From contig NZ_JYJG01000154.1 of the NCBI RefSeq assembly GCF_000955955.1, positions 1 through 22,670 of the forward strand: a DNA stretch of 22,670 nucleotides, read 5' to 3'. The notes below the pieces were generated by a model. The model did not search any database, was not told where the DNA came from, and was given only the letters and a program-made list of their open reading frames with translations. The translations under genes were made by a program, and so were the position numbers. This document shows, in pieces, positions 14,836 through 22,649 of this stretch. This DNA comes from Lentzea aerocolonigenes. Lineage in GTDB: Bacteria > Actinomycetota > Actinomycetes > Mycobacteriales > Pseudonocardiaceae. Numbering within the stretch: the stretch's first letter is position 1; each line of letters opens with the position of its first letter.

Positions 14836-15596
14836 AACGGATCCGAGTTGCCCACCCTGGCCTGCACGTCCACGGTGCTGCGCGGATCGTCTCCCAGCGT
14901 CAGCCGGGAGACGATCCGATAGCGGTCACCCCGGTAGATCGAGTGCACGTACTCCACCTGCCGCCCCTCGGAGTCGGTGGTGAGCCGCTCGAAGAGCAAC
15001 GCGGGCGCGAGCACGGGGACCGACAGCAGCGCGGCCTCGGACTCGTTGGTCACGGTCGGCTCGATCGACTGGATCGCGTCGCGGACGTGCACGCCGTGCT
15101 CGCGCAGCCGTTCGTAGAAGTCGCCGGACTCCATGTCGCGCAACGTCAACGCGGGCGCGAGCAGAGCGGGCACGTGCAGGTACTCCAGCGCCATCGGTTC
15201 GCCGTCGACCAGGCGCAGGCGGGCGATGTAGTGGATCTCGGCGGCCGGGGACAGGCGCAGGCGGCGGCCCACGCGGGCGCCGGCCGGGATGCGGGCGTGT
15301 TCCAGCACGCGCGACTGCCAGGTGCCGCCGGCCTGGGGCAGCGACATGGAACCCGTGCCGGACACCATCTCCTGGGTGATCTTGGCGCGTGCCACGAAGG
15401 TGCCGCGGCCGTGCTGGCGGACGAGCAGGCCGGTGTTGACCAGTTCCTCGACGGCCGAGCGCACGGTGGGGCGGGACACCGAGAGTTGCCGGCACAGCAC
15501 GCGTTCGGCGGGGATCGGGGCGCCCGCCGGGTGGGTCTCGATGAGTTCGAGCAGGTAGTCGCGGACCCGCTCGCGCTTCAGGATCGCTTCGGCCAT
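14832..15596 (-). CDS. dasR: GntR/HutC family regulator, DasR-like
   Basis: A 254-residue regulator. Residues about 8-70 form a GntR winged helix (PIPAERVLCRQLSVSRPTVR, then GLLVRQHGRGTFVA). Residues about 90-240 form a UTRA ligand-binding domain (RLRLVDGEPMALEYLHVP, VHSIYRGDRYRIVSRL in part). In Streptomyces, DasR is a GntR/UTRA repressor of chitin and N-acetylglucosamine genes released by phosphorylated amino sugars, and its gene sits beside dasABC. The same arrangement is seen here, with a DasR-type operator in the shared promoter region. The ATG at 15596 has a strong ribosome site (GGAGAGG); longer frames upstream run through the operators. The symbol rests on domain type, synteny and operator, not on an alignment. 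Confidence 0.82.
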   Translation of the reverse strand: MAEAILKRERVRDYLLELIETHPAGAPIPAERVLCRQLSVSRPTVRSAVEELVNTGLLVRQHGRGTFVARAKITQEMVSGTGSMSLPQAGGTWQSRVLEHARIPAGARVGRRLRLSPAAEIHYIARLRLVDGEPMALEYLHVPALLAPALTLRDMESGDFYERLREHGVHVRDAIQSIEPTVTNESEAALLSVPVLAPALLFERLTTDSEGRQVEYVHSIYRGDRYRIVSRLTLGDDPRSTVDVQARVGNSDPF

Positions 15597-15631
15597 GCCT
15601 CTCCGCTTCGTCGGCGCCAGTATCGCATACC

Positions 15632-15648
15632 AGTGGTAAGTAACCAGT
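15632..15648. promoter_or_regulatory. Imperfect DasR-like operator near the regulator promoter
   Basis: AGTGGTAAGTAACCAGT has the TGGT and ACCA half-sites of a DasR element but a 5-bp centre instead of 4. It lies 36-52 bp upstream of the regulator ATG, where it could serve autoregulation. Confidence 0.4.
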
Positions 15649-15659
15649 CGACCCAAGAT

Positions 15660-15673
15660 CGGGAGCGCTCTCA
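15660..15673. promoter_or_regulatory. CebR-box-like (LacI-type) palindrome
   Basis: CGGGAGCGCTCTCA matches 12 of 14 positions of TGGGAGCGCTCCCA, the box bound by the Streptomyces cellobiose-responsive LacI repressor CebR (consensus from memory). The core GAGCGCTC (15663-15670) is a perfect palindrome. It lies between the two divergent promoters. Confidence 0.45.
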
Positions 15674-15690
15674 CGCCTACCAGCTGGGTA

Positions 15691-15719
15691 TTGACGCGAG
15701 AAGTGGTCTATGCCACTTT
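15691..15719 (+). promoter_or_regulatory. Candidate promoter of the das-like operon
   Basis: TTGACG (15691-15696) and CACTTT (15714-15719) are 17 bp apart. The -35 is strong and the -10 weak. The DasR-type operator 15702-15717 fills the spacer, so bound repressor would block polymerase. Confidence 0.45.
15702..15717. promoter_or_regulatory. DasR-type operator (dre-like)
   Basis: AGTGGTCTATGCCACT matches 14 of 16 positions of the DasR element consensus AGTGGTCTAGACCACT (consensus from memory). The arms AAGTGG and CCACTT form a clean inverted repeat extending one base beyond the site on each side. It overlaps the predicted promoter of the transporter operon. Confidence 0.7.
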
Positions 15720-15739
15720 CTACCTCACCTCAGCAGACC

Positions 15740-15753
15740 TGACCAATTGGTCA
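15740..15753. promoter_or_regulatory. Perfect 14-bp palindrome in the operon leader
   Basis: TGACCAATTGGTCA is fully self-complementary. It contains the two DasR half-sites GACCA and TGGTC in everted order with a 2-bp centre. It lies between the predicted promoter and the ribosome site of the binding-protein gene. Confidence 0.5.
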
Positions 15754-15774
15754 CATCCCGGTGAGAGGTGAGTC

Positions 15775-17007
15775 GTGTCGCGCTCCGCCGCTCTGCTCGT
15801 CCTGGCACTCACGTTGTCCGCCTGTGGCACCACCGCGGGAGGAGGTGAGAAGCAGGAGATCACCGTGTGGCTCATGAAGGACACGGCCACCGACGACTTC
15901 GTGTCCAAGTTCGAGACTGAGTTCGAACGCGACCACTCGAACCTCGACGTGAAGATCCAGATCCAGGAGTGGAACGGCATCACGCAGAAGGTGACCAGTG
16001 CACTGGCCAGCACCGATCCGCCCGACGTGATCGAGGTCGGCAACACCCAGGTCGCCCAGTACGTGGCCAGCAAGGGCGTCACGGACCTGTCGGACAAGAA
16101 GACCGAACTCCAGGGCGACGACTGGATTCCCGGCTTGGCCGAACCCGGTGCGGTGGACGGGAAGCAGTTCGGCATCCCGTTCTACGCGGCCAACCGGGTC
16201 GTGATCTACCGCAAGGACCTGTTCGAAGCCGCCGGCGTCACGCCGCCCAGGACCCGCGAGGAGTGGCTCGCCGCCACCCGGAAGCTCGACCAGGGCGACC
16301 AGCAGGGCATCTACCTGCCAGGGCAGAACTGGTACACGCTCTCGGGCTTCATCTGGGACGAGGGCGGTGACCTCGCCGAGCGGGATCCGGCCTGGAAGGG
16401 CTCGCTCAACACGCCGGAAGCGTTGGCGGGCATGGACTTCTACCAGAAGCTGCAGGCGCTCGGAGACGGCCCGAAGGACGCCGACGAGGCCAAGCCGCAG
16501 CAGACCGACGTCGTGGCGGGCGGCAAGGTCGCCCAGTTCATCGCGGTGCCCGGCGCGGCGAAGCTCGTCACCAAGGCCAACCCGGAGCTGGCCGGCAAGA
16601 TCGGCTTCTTCCCGATCCCCGGCAAGACCGCGGACAAGCCCGGAGCGGTGTTCACCGGCGGCTCCGACCTGATCATCCCGCTGGCCTCGCAGCGTCAGGA
16701 CGGCGCGTACGAGGTCGTGAAGGCGCTGGCCGGCGAGAAGTGGCAGGTCGAGCTGGCCAAGGCGATGAACTACGTGCCGAACCGCAAAGCGCTCGCCAAG
16801 CAGATCACCGACGATCCCGGCACCGCGGCCATGGCGGCCGGCGCTGTCAACGGGCACGCCACCCCGAACTCACCGAACTGGGCTGCCGTCGAGGCGCGCA
16901 ACCCGATCAAGGAGTTCCAGACCGCCGTCCTGACCGGCGCGGATCCGAGGACAGCCGCCGCCAAGGCCGACGAAGTGATCACCCAAGCGCTCAACTCCGG
17001 GAAATGA
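15775..17007 (+). CDS. dasA: Sugar ABC transporter binding lipoprotein, DasA-like
   Basis: A 410-residue extracellular solute-binding protein of the family-1 sugar type. The lipoprotein signal ends in the lipobox LSAC with the lipid-anchored cysteine at residue 17, followed by a G/K/E-rich linker. The mature protein starts EITVWLMKD, then has PPDVIEVGNTQVAQYVASKG, FGIPFYAANRVVIYRKDLFE and GGSDLIIPLASQ, the usual motifs of oligosaccharide-binding proteins. By synteny with dasR and the downstream hexosaminidase the likely ligand is chitobiose or short chito-oligosaccharides, delivered to the two permeases. GTG 15775 is preceded by GAGAGGTGAG. It is the first gene of a five-gene operon under the dre-like operator. 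Confidence 0.85.
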   Translation: MSRSAALLVLALTLSACGTTAGGGEKQEITVWLMKDTATDDFVSKFETEFERDHSNLDVKIQIQEWNGITQKVTSALASTDPPDVIEVGNTQVAQYVASKGVTDLSDKKTELQGDDWIPGLAEPGAVDGKQFGIPFYAANRVVIYRKDLFEAAGVTPPRTREEWLAATRKLDQGDQQGIYLPGQNWYTLSGFIWDEGGDLAERDPAWKGSLNTPEALAGMDFYQKLQALGDGPKDADEAKPQQTDVVAGGKVAQFIAVPGAAKLVTKANPELAGKIGFFPIPGKTADKPGAVFTGGSDLIIPLASQRQDGAYEVVKALAGEKWQVELAKAMNYVPNRKALAKQITDDPGTAAMAAGAVNGHATPNSPNWAAVEARNPIKEFQTAVLTGADPRTAAAKADEVITQALNSGK

Positions 17008-17948
17008 CGCTCCTCGCGGAACGGCCGGTGCGGACCCCCGCACCGGCCGCCCCGAGACGCCGCCGCAAACCGGCCCTGCCGTACCTGCTGATCACGCCGA
17101 CTTTGCTGGCCACCGCATTCCTGCTGCTGTACCCGTTGATCCGCAACGTGATCATCTCGCTGCAGGAGTTCGGGCTGCCACAGCTCGTGCGCGGCGACGC
17201 GAAGTTCGTCGGGCTCGCGAACTACGCGCACGTGCTCGCGGATCCCGAGTTCTGGGGCGTGGTCAGGAGAACGCTGTGGTTCACCGCGATCAACGTCGTG
17301 CTGATCATGGTTCTGTCCACTGCGGTCGCTCTGCTGCTCGTCCGGCTGGGCAGGTGGCTCAGGCTGCTCGTGATGGGCGGCCTCGTGCTCACCTGGGCCA
17401 CGCCGGTCATCGCCGCGACCACCGTGTTCCAGTGGCTCTTCCAGTCCCGGCTCGGCGTCGTGAACTGGGCACTCGTGACGCTCGGGTTCGAGGAGTACCG
17501 CGACTACACGTGGTTCGCGGACGGCGAGGCCACGTTCGGCATCCTGGTGACGCTGATCGTCTGGCAGTCGATCCCGTTCGCCGCGCTGTCGTTGTACGCG
17601 GCGATGATCACCGTGCCGCAGGAGCTGTACGAGGCCGCGCGGATCGACGGCGCCGGTGCGTGGCGAGTGTTCTCCACCATCACGTTCCCGATGCTGCGAG
17701 CCATGTTCGGCCTGATCACCTGCTTGGAGGTGATCTGGGTGGTCAAGTCGTTCGTGCAGATCTGGGTGATCAGCCAGGGCGGTCCCGGCCGGGCCACGAC
17801 GACCCTGCCGGTCTACGCGTTCCAGGTCGCGCAGTCGTTGCAGCGCTACGACCTGGGCGCGGCCATCTCGATGCTCATGGTCGTGCTGCTCGTGCTCGCG
17901 CTGCTGGCCTACTTCCGCCAGCTCTACCGGCAGGAGCGGGAAGCATGA
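17004..17948 (+). CDS. dasB: Sugar ABC transporter permease 1, DasB-like
   Basis: A 314-residue inner-membrane permease of the MalF type with six or so helices (first YLLITPTLLATAFLLLYPL, in part). The cytoplasmic EAA loop, ELYEAARIDGAGAWRVFSTI, contacts the ATPase. A proline/arginine-rich cytosolic N terminus (RTPAPAAPRRRRKP) precedes helix 1. The start codon overlaps the stop of the binding-protein gene as ATGA, and its own stop overlaps the next start in the same way, so translation is coupled. No ATPase gene is nearby; in Streptomyces such systems share the MsiK ATPase, and the same is inferred here. Confidence 0.88.
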   Translation: MTLLAERPVRTPAPAAPRRRRKPALPYLLITPTLLATAFLLLYPLIRNVIISLQEFGLPQLVRGDAKFVGLANYAHVLADPEFWGVVRRTLWFTAINVVLIMVLSTAVALLLVRLGRWLRLLVMGGLVLTWATPVIAATTVFQWLFQSRLGVVNWALVTLGFEEYRDYTWFADGEATFGILVTLIVWQSIPFAALSLYAAMITVPQELYEAARIDGAGAWRVFSTITFPMLRAMFGLITCLEVIWVVKSFVQIWVISQGGPGRATTTLPVYAFQVAQSLQRYDLGAAISMLMVVLLVLALLAYFRQLYRQEREA

Positions 17949-18760
17949 GAATCGCCAAGAACACCGGAGCACTCCTGGTCTTCGTCGTCTCGGTCTTCCC
18001 GGTCTACTGGATGGTGCTCACCGCGTTCAAGCCGACGCGGGACATCCAGAGCACCACACCGACGTTCTTCCCGGCCGCGATCACGTTCGACCACTTCGGC
18101 ACGGCGGTCGCGGCCAAAGGCTTCTTCTCGTTCTGGCGCAACAGTCTGCTGGTCGCGGGTGGGGCAGTAGCACTCGCGCTATTGGTCGCATTGCTCGCGG
18201 CATACGCGGTGGCGCGCCTGCAGTGGAAGGGGCGCCGAGCGTTCGTGCTCATGGTGTTCATCGCGCAGATGACGCCGTGGGAGGCGTTGCTCATCCCGAT
18301 CTACGTGATCGCCAGGGACACCGGCATGCTCGACACCCTCTGGATGCTCACGCTGGTCTACTTCATGATCACGCTGCCGTTCACCGTCGTGACGCTGCGC
18401 GGGTTCCTCGCCGCCATCCCCGTGGATCTCGAGGAAGCAGCCCAGGTCGACGGCTGCTCGCGCGGCCAGGCGTTCCGCAAGGTCGTGTTCCCGCTGCTGG
18501 CACCGGGACTGCTGGCGACCTCGCTGTTCGGGTTCATCACCGCGTGGAACGAGTTCGCCTTCGCCAACGTGCTGATCATCAAGGACCAGGACGACCGGAC
18601 GCTGCCGGTCTGGCTCTCGTCGTTCAACAACACCTTCGGCACCGACTGGGGCGCCACGATGGCCGCCTCGACGCTGTTCATGCTGCCGGTGCTGCTGATC
18701 TTCCTGCTCCTCCAGGGCCGAGTCACCACCGGGATCGTCGGAGGGGCGGTGAAGGGATGA
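17945..18760 (+). CDS. dasC: Sugar ABC transporter permease 2, DasC-like
   Basis: A 271-residue inner-membrane permease of the MalG type with six helices, starting immediately with helix 1 (GALLVFVVSVFPVYWMVLTA) and FKPTRDI. The EAA loop is DLEEAAQVDGCSRGQAFRKVVFP (in part), where the usual glycine of EAA-x3-G is kept. It forms a heterodimer with the preceding permease. ATGA overlaps occur at both ends. The C terminus (GRVTTGIVGGAVKG) is the standard ending of sugar MalG-like permeases. Confidence 0.88.
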   Translation: MRIAKNTGALLVFVVSVFPVYWMVLTAFKPTRDIQSTTPTFFPAAITFDHFGTAVAAKGFFSFWRNSLLVAGGAVALALLVALLAAYAVARLQWKGRRAFVLMVFIAQMTPWEALLIPIYVIARDTGMLDTLWMLTLVYFMITLPFTVVTLRGFLAAIPVDLEEAAQVDGCSRGQAFRKVVFPLLAPGLLATSLFGFITAWNEFAFANVLIIKDQDDRTLPVWLSSFNNTFGTDWGATMAASTLFMLPVLLIFLLLQGRVTTGIVGGAVKG

Positions 18761-20157
18761 TCGTCCCGCACCCGACCAGGATCGTCCGCCGCGGCAAGGG
18801 CTTCACGTTCGACTGCGGAACGAGCGTCCGCGTCACGCCAGGCGCGGAGCAGGCGGCCAGACTGCTCCGCGCCCTCCTCAGGCCCGCCACGGGGCTGCCG
18901 CTGCCGATCACCGGCCACGGCCAGATCGTCATCGCCCTGGACGCCAAGCTCGTCGGGCTCGGCGCGGAGGGCTACGCGCTGACCGTCAACGAACACGGCG
19001 TGCTCCTCCGAGCCGGAACTCCAGCCGGTCTGGCACATGGCGTCCAGACGATCCGCCAGCTGCTTCCGGTCGAGGCGCTGAAACCGACGAGAGTGTCCGA
19101 TGTGGACTGGACGCTGCCCGGCGTCGACATCCGGGACGTGCCCAGGCTGCCGTGGCGCGGGTTCATGCTCGACGTCGCCCGGCACTTCCAGCCGGTGCAC
19201 GTGGTGCGCCGGTTCATCGACCTGATGGCGTTGCACAAGCTCAATGTCCTGCACCTGCACCTGACCGACGACCAGGGCTGGCGCATGCCGATCCCGAGCC
19301 ACCCGCTGCTCACCTCGGTCGGCGGCTGGCGAACCGAGACCAACGGCGACGGCGTCCCGCACGGCGGCTCCTACACCCGCGGCGAGCTGGAAGGCCTGAT
19401 CGCGTACGCCGCCGAGCGCGGTATCCGGGTCATGCCGGAGATCGAGATGCCCGGCCACGCCGGCGTCGCGCTCGCCGCCTACCCGGATCTCGGCATCGCC
19501 CCGGAACCGCTGCCGGTCTGGACCCGTTGGGGTGTCAGCGATGCGGCGTTCGGGCTGCACGCGCTCGGCTTCGTCCGGGAGGTCCTGGCCGAGGTGCTGG
19601 AGATCTTCCCCGGCGAGTACGTCCACCTCGGCGGCGACGAATGCCTGTTGCCAGAGGAGGTCCACGGCAGGTTCCTCACGCAGGCGGCCGAGTACGTGCT
19701 CGACCGCGGCCGCATCCCCGCCACCTGGGAACCCATCGATGATCCGCGCACGCTCGTCATGCCATGGAAGGACGTCACGCAGGCCGCGAAAGCGCTGGAG
19801 CGGGGCCAACCCGTCGTGATGACCCCGCACACGTCCACCTACCTCGACTATCCGCAGTCGGGCTCGGAAGAACCACCCGGCCAGCCCGGCTACGTCGTGA
19901 CGATGAAGGACGTCTACCACGTGCCGTTGCCCGACGGGGTGCTCGGCGCGCAGTGCCAGCTGTGGACCGAGCACGTCCGCACGAGAGAACACCTGGAGTA
20001 CATGGCATTTCCGCGCCTCGCCGCCCTGGCCGACACCCTCTGGTCGCAGCGCCGGGAGTGGGAGGGCTTCACCACCCGGATGCGTCACCACGCATCAAGG
20101 CTCGCCGTACTGTCCATCCCTGCCGAAGTGAGGAGAGAACCTTGCGAGCACCAATAG
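18757..20157 (+). CDS. dasD: Beta-N-acetylhexosaminidase, GH20, intracellular (DasD-like)
   Basis: A 466-residue enzyme. Residues 1-125 form the small GH20 N-terminal domain (LRPATGLPLPI, GVQTIRQLLP). The TIM barrel begins with PWRGFMLDVARHF, followed by NVLHLHLTDDQGWRMPIP, VMPEIEMPGHAGVALAAYPD and the catalytic HLGGDE with D294-E295, the residue pair used for substrate-assisted hydrolysis. There is no signal peptide, so it works in the cytosol, cleaving imported chitobiose or other terminal beta-GlcNAc/GalNAc disaccharides. This matches the role described for DasD in Streptomyces. The start overlaps the permease stop (ATGA). Its last 16 bases overlap the next gene, whose ribosome site lies within its coding sequence. 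Confidence 0.92.
   Translation: MIVPHPTRIVRRGKGFTFDCGTSVRVTPGAEQAARLLRALLRPATGLPLPITGHGQIVIALDAKLVGLGAEGYALTVNEHGVLLRAGTPAGLAHGVQTIRQLLPVEALKPTRVSDVDWTLPGVDIRDVPRLPWRGFMLDVARHFQPVHVVRRFIDLMALHKLNVLHLHLTDDQGWRMPIPSHPLLTSVGGWRTETNGDGVPHGGSYTRGELEGLIAYAAERGIRVMPEIEMPGHAGVALAAYPDLGIAPEPLPVWTRWGVSDAAFGLHALGFVREVLAEVLEIFPGEYVHLGGDECLLPEEVHGRFLTQAAEYVLDRGRIPATWEPIDDPRTLVMPWKDVTQAAKALERGQPVVMTPHTSTYLDYPQSGSEEPPGQPGYVVTMKDVYHVPLPDGVLGAQCQLWTEHVRTREHLEYMAFPRLAALADTLWSQRREWEGFTTRMRHHASRLAVLSIPAEVRREPCEHQ
20131..20144 (+). promoter_or_regulatory. Ribosome-binding site deciding a TTG start
   Basis: AGGAGAG (20131-20137) precedes TTG 20142 at good spacing. The TTG is followed at once by a signal peptide, and no ATG or GTG is usable before the mature domain. 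Confidence 0.75.
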
Positions 20158-21521
20158 CCGTTTTCTGGGCCGTTTCCTGCGCGGCACTCACCGTCGCCGC
20201 CCTGGCGGTGGCGCCTCAGGCCTTTGCGGCCGACGCGCTCACCGCCCAGTACCGGACGAGCGCGTCCGGTGCGACCACCGACCAGGTCGAGCCGTGGTTG
20301 AAGCTGGCCAACTCGGGGGCCACCACAGTCCCGTTGTCCGAGGTGAAGATCCGCTACTACTTCCGCGGCGAGACTCCGGACGTCGGCTACCGGTTCGCCT
20401 GCTCGTGGGCGGTCCGCGGCTGCGCGAACATCACGGGCCAGTTCGGCACGCTGACCGGTGGCTCTGCTGACCGCTACCTGGAGGTCGGATTCACCGCCGG
20501 CGCGGGAACTCTCGCGTCCGGACAGGACACCGGCGACCTGCAGCTCCGGTTCTACCGCACGAACTGGGGCCCGATCACGCAGTCGGACGACTACTCGTTC
20601 CGCGGTGAGACCGCGTATTCGGCGTGGCACAAGGTGACCGTGTACCGCGGCAGCACGCTCCTGTGGGGCACCCCGCCCGGCGGCAGCCCGCCCTCCACGA
20701 CAACGACGAGCTCGACCCCACCGAACCCCAACGGCCCCACCATGTTCGACGACTTCAGCTACAGCGGCTCCAGCGACGCGCGGATCAGCCAGCGCGGCTG
20801 GACCATCCGGTCAGGTGGTGGCGGACCTGGTGTGCCGGGCGCGGAATGGGACCCGTCGCGCGTCACGTTCCCGACCGTCGACGGCTCGAAGGTGCTCCGG
20901 CTCGACTCGTGGAACAACGGAACCGCGGCGAAGCAGACCGAGATGTTCCACCAGCGCAAGTTCTTCGAGGGCACCTACGCCGCACGCGTGAAGTTCAGCG
21001 ACGCCCCGGTGTTCGGCCCGGACGGCGACAACGTCGTGCAGACGTTCTTCACCATCACGCCGCTGAACGCGCCGATGGACCCGGACTACGGCGAGATGGA
21101 CTTCGAGTACCTGCCCAACGGCGGCTGGGGCGAGCCGGCCAACGTCCTCTACGAGACCACCTGGGAGACCTACCAGAACGAGCCGTGGGTCGCCGACAAC
21201 ATCCACAACGAGCAGCGGATCAGCTACGCCGGCTGGCACGACCTGGTGATCCAGGTCGGCGGCGGCCGGGTGAAGTACTTCATCGACGGGGCTCTGGTGG
21301 CCGACCACGGCGACAGGTACTACCCGGAGACGCCGATGTCGATCAACTTCAACCTGTGGTTCATCTCGGGCGGCCTGCAGGGCAGCAGCGCCGAACGTGC
21401 CTACCAGCAGGACGTCGACTACGTGTACTTCGCCAAGGACCAGGTGCTCAGCCCGGCCCAGGTCAGGACGGCGGTGCAGAACTACCGCAACGCGGGCGTC
21501 GAGCACACCGACAACGTTTAG
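20142..21521 (+). CDS. Secreted CBM3-GH16 glycoside hydrolase
   Basis: A 459-residue exported protein. The signal peptide is residues 1-29 (MRAPIAVFWAV, cleavage after AFA). Residues about 31-176 are a family-3 carbohydrate-binding module: LKLANSGATTVPLSEVKIRYYF (in part), YLEVGFTAGAGTLASGQDTG, DDYSF and a final TVYRGSTLLWG. CBM3 modules bind crystalline cellulose and sometimes chitin. A Pro/Ser/Thr linker (about 177-200) leads to a GH16-like beta-sandwich with the catalytic E-x-D-x-E as E318, D320 and E322 (YGEMDFEYLP), then YAGWHDLVIQV and YFIDGALVADH. GH16 enzymes cut beta-1,3/1,4-glucans and related polymers; some fungal members act on chitin. It starts at TTG with a good ribosome site, 16 bases inside the GH20 gene, so it is the fifth operon gene. 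Its stop overlaps the convergent gene (TTAG). Confidence 0.87.
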   Translation: MRAPIAVFWAVSCAALTVAALAVAPQAFAADALTAQYRTSASGATTDQVEPWLKLANSGATTVPLSEVKIRYYFRGETPDVGYRFACSWAVRGCANITGQFGTLTGGSADRYLEVGFTAGAGTLASGQDTGDLQLRFYRTNWGPITQSDDYSFRGETAYSAWHKVTVYRGSTLLWGTPPGGSPPSTTTTSSTPPNPNGPTMFDDFSYSGSSDARISQRGWTIRSGGGGPGVPGAEWDPSRVTFPTVDGSKVLRLDSWNNGTAAKQTEMFHQRKFFEGTYAARVKFSDAPVFGPDGDNVVQTFFTITPLNAPMDPDYGEMDFEYLPNGGWGEPANVLYETTWETYQNEPWVADNIHNEQRISYAGWHDLVIQVGGGRVKYFIDGALVADHGDRYYPETPMSINFNLWFISGGLQGSSAERAYQQDVDYVYFAKDQVLSPAQVRTAVQNYRNAGVEHTDNV

Positions 21522-22649
21522 AGCAGTTTCTCCAGCGTGATCGGCAGATCGCGGACCCGGACACCGGTGGCGTGGTGGACGGCGTTCGCGATCGCGCCGG
21601 CCACGCCCACGATGCCGAGCTCGCCGATGCCCTTCGCGCCGAGCCCGCTGATGAGCGGGTCCGGGTGCTCGACGAACCGGACGTCGATCCGCGGGATGTC
21701 GGCGTGCACCGGCACCAGGTAGCTCGCCAGGTTGGCGTTGGAGAACCGGGCGGTGGCGTGGTCGACCTCGGTGGCCTCCAGCAACGCCTGCCCGATGCCC
21801 ATCACCACGGCGCCCTGGATCTGGCTGCGAGCCGCCTTGGCGTTGACGATCGTGCCCGCGTCGCACACGGACAGCCAGCGCGTGACGCGTGGTTCGCCGG
21901 TGAGGCGGTGGACCTGGACCTCGCAGAAGTGGGCGCCGAACGCGCGGTAGCCGTGCTCCGGGTCGGTGAGTCGCGGCGAGGTGCCGACCGCTTCGACGCC
22001 ACCGACGTCGCATTTGGTGAGCAGCGTGCCGAAGCTCATCGTCAGGCCGCCGGACGACACGCTGCCGTCGCGGTAGGAGACTTCCTTGCCGTAGAACGGA
22101 GAACGCGGGCTGGTGGTCGCCAGGGTGATCAGCTCGGCCTGCACGGCCTTGGCGGCGACCTGTACGGCCGGGCCGTTGGTGGAGGTCGACCCCGAACCGC
22201 CCGCGTTGGCCGCGGTGGGTGAGGTGGAATCGCCGAGCTCAGGGCGGATGCGTTCCACCGGGATGCCGAGCCCGTCCGCCGCCAGGATCGCGAACACCGT
22301 GTACTGGCCGGTGCCGAGGTCGGCGGCCGTGCCGGAGACGGACGCGGTGCCGTCCGGGTGGAGCCGCACCTTGATGGAGGTTTGGCCGCGGGAGGCGCTG
22401 TAGGTCGCGGTGGCCATGCCGGTGCCGACGAGCCAGTCGCCGTCCACGGTCGCGCGGGTCTTGGCCGGCCGCTCCGACCAGCCGAACTGCTCGGCGCCGA
22501 TCCGGTAGCACTCGTCGAGGTGCTTGGCGGACCACGGTTTCCCGGTGTTCGGCACGAACGTCGCGTAGTTGCGCAGCCGCATCTCGAGCGGGTCGATGCC
22601 GAGCTGTTCGGCCAGTTCGTCCATCGCGCTCTCCAGCGCGAACGAGCCG
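21518..22649 (-). CDS. Xanthine dehydrogenase family molybdopterin-binding subunit, 5'-truncated
   Basis: A C-terminal fragment of 376 residues from the large subunit of an aldehyde/xanthine-oxidase-type enzyme. It begins GSFALESAMDELAEQLGIDP, a stretch normally about mid-protein, so the N-terminal half lies beyond the contig end. Further family blocks are DECYRIGAEQFGW, GTAADLGTGQYTVFAILAA, GSGSTSTNGPAV, and the C-terminal GAKGIGELGIVGVAGAIANAV, where the glutamate of GIGE is the catalytic base position of the family. These enzymes hydroxylate purines, aldehydes or N-heterocycles with a molybdenum cofactor and partner FAD and [2Fe-2S] subunits; the substrate is unknown. It ends with TAA overlapping the stop of the CBM3-GH16 gene. 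Six extra residues in the same frame before GSFALE come from adapter sequence and must be removed. Confidence 0.88.

Noticed and set aside
15775..18760. A missing ATPase as evidence of a broken transporter.
   Set aside because: Sugar ABC systems of this type in actinobacteria commonly lack a local ATPase gene and use the shared MsiK protein, so absence is normal.
18358..20091. A long minus-strand open frame opposite the permease and GH20 genes.
   Set aside because: It mirrors well-supported genes and has no recognisable domain; codon bias explains its length.
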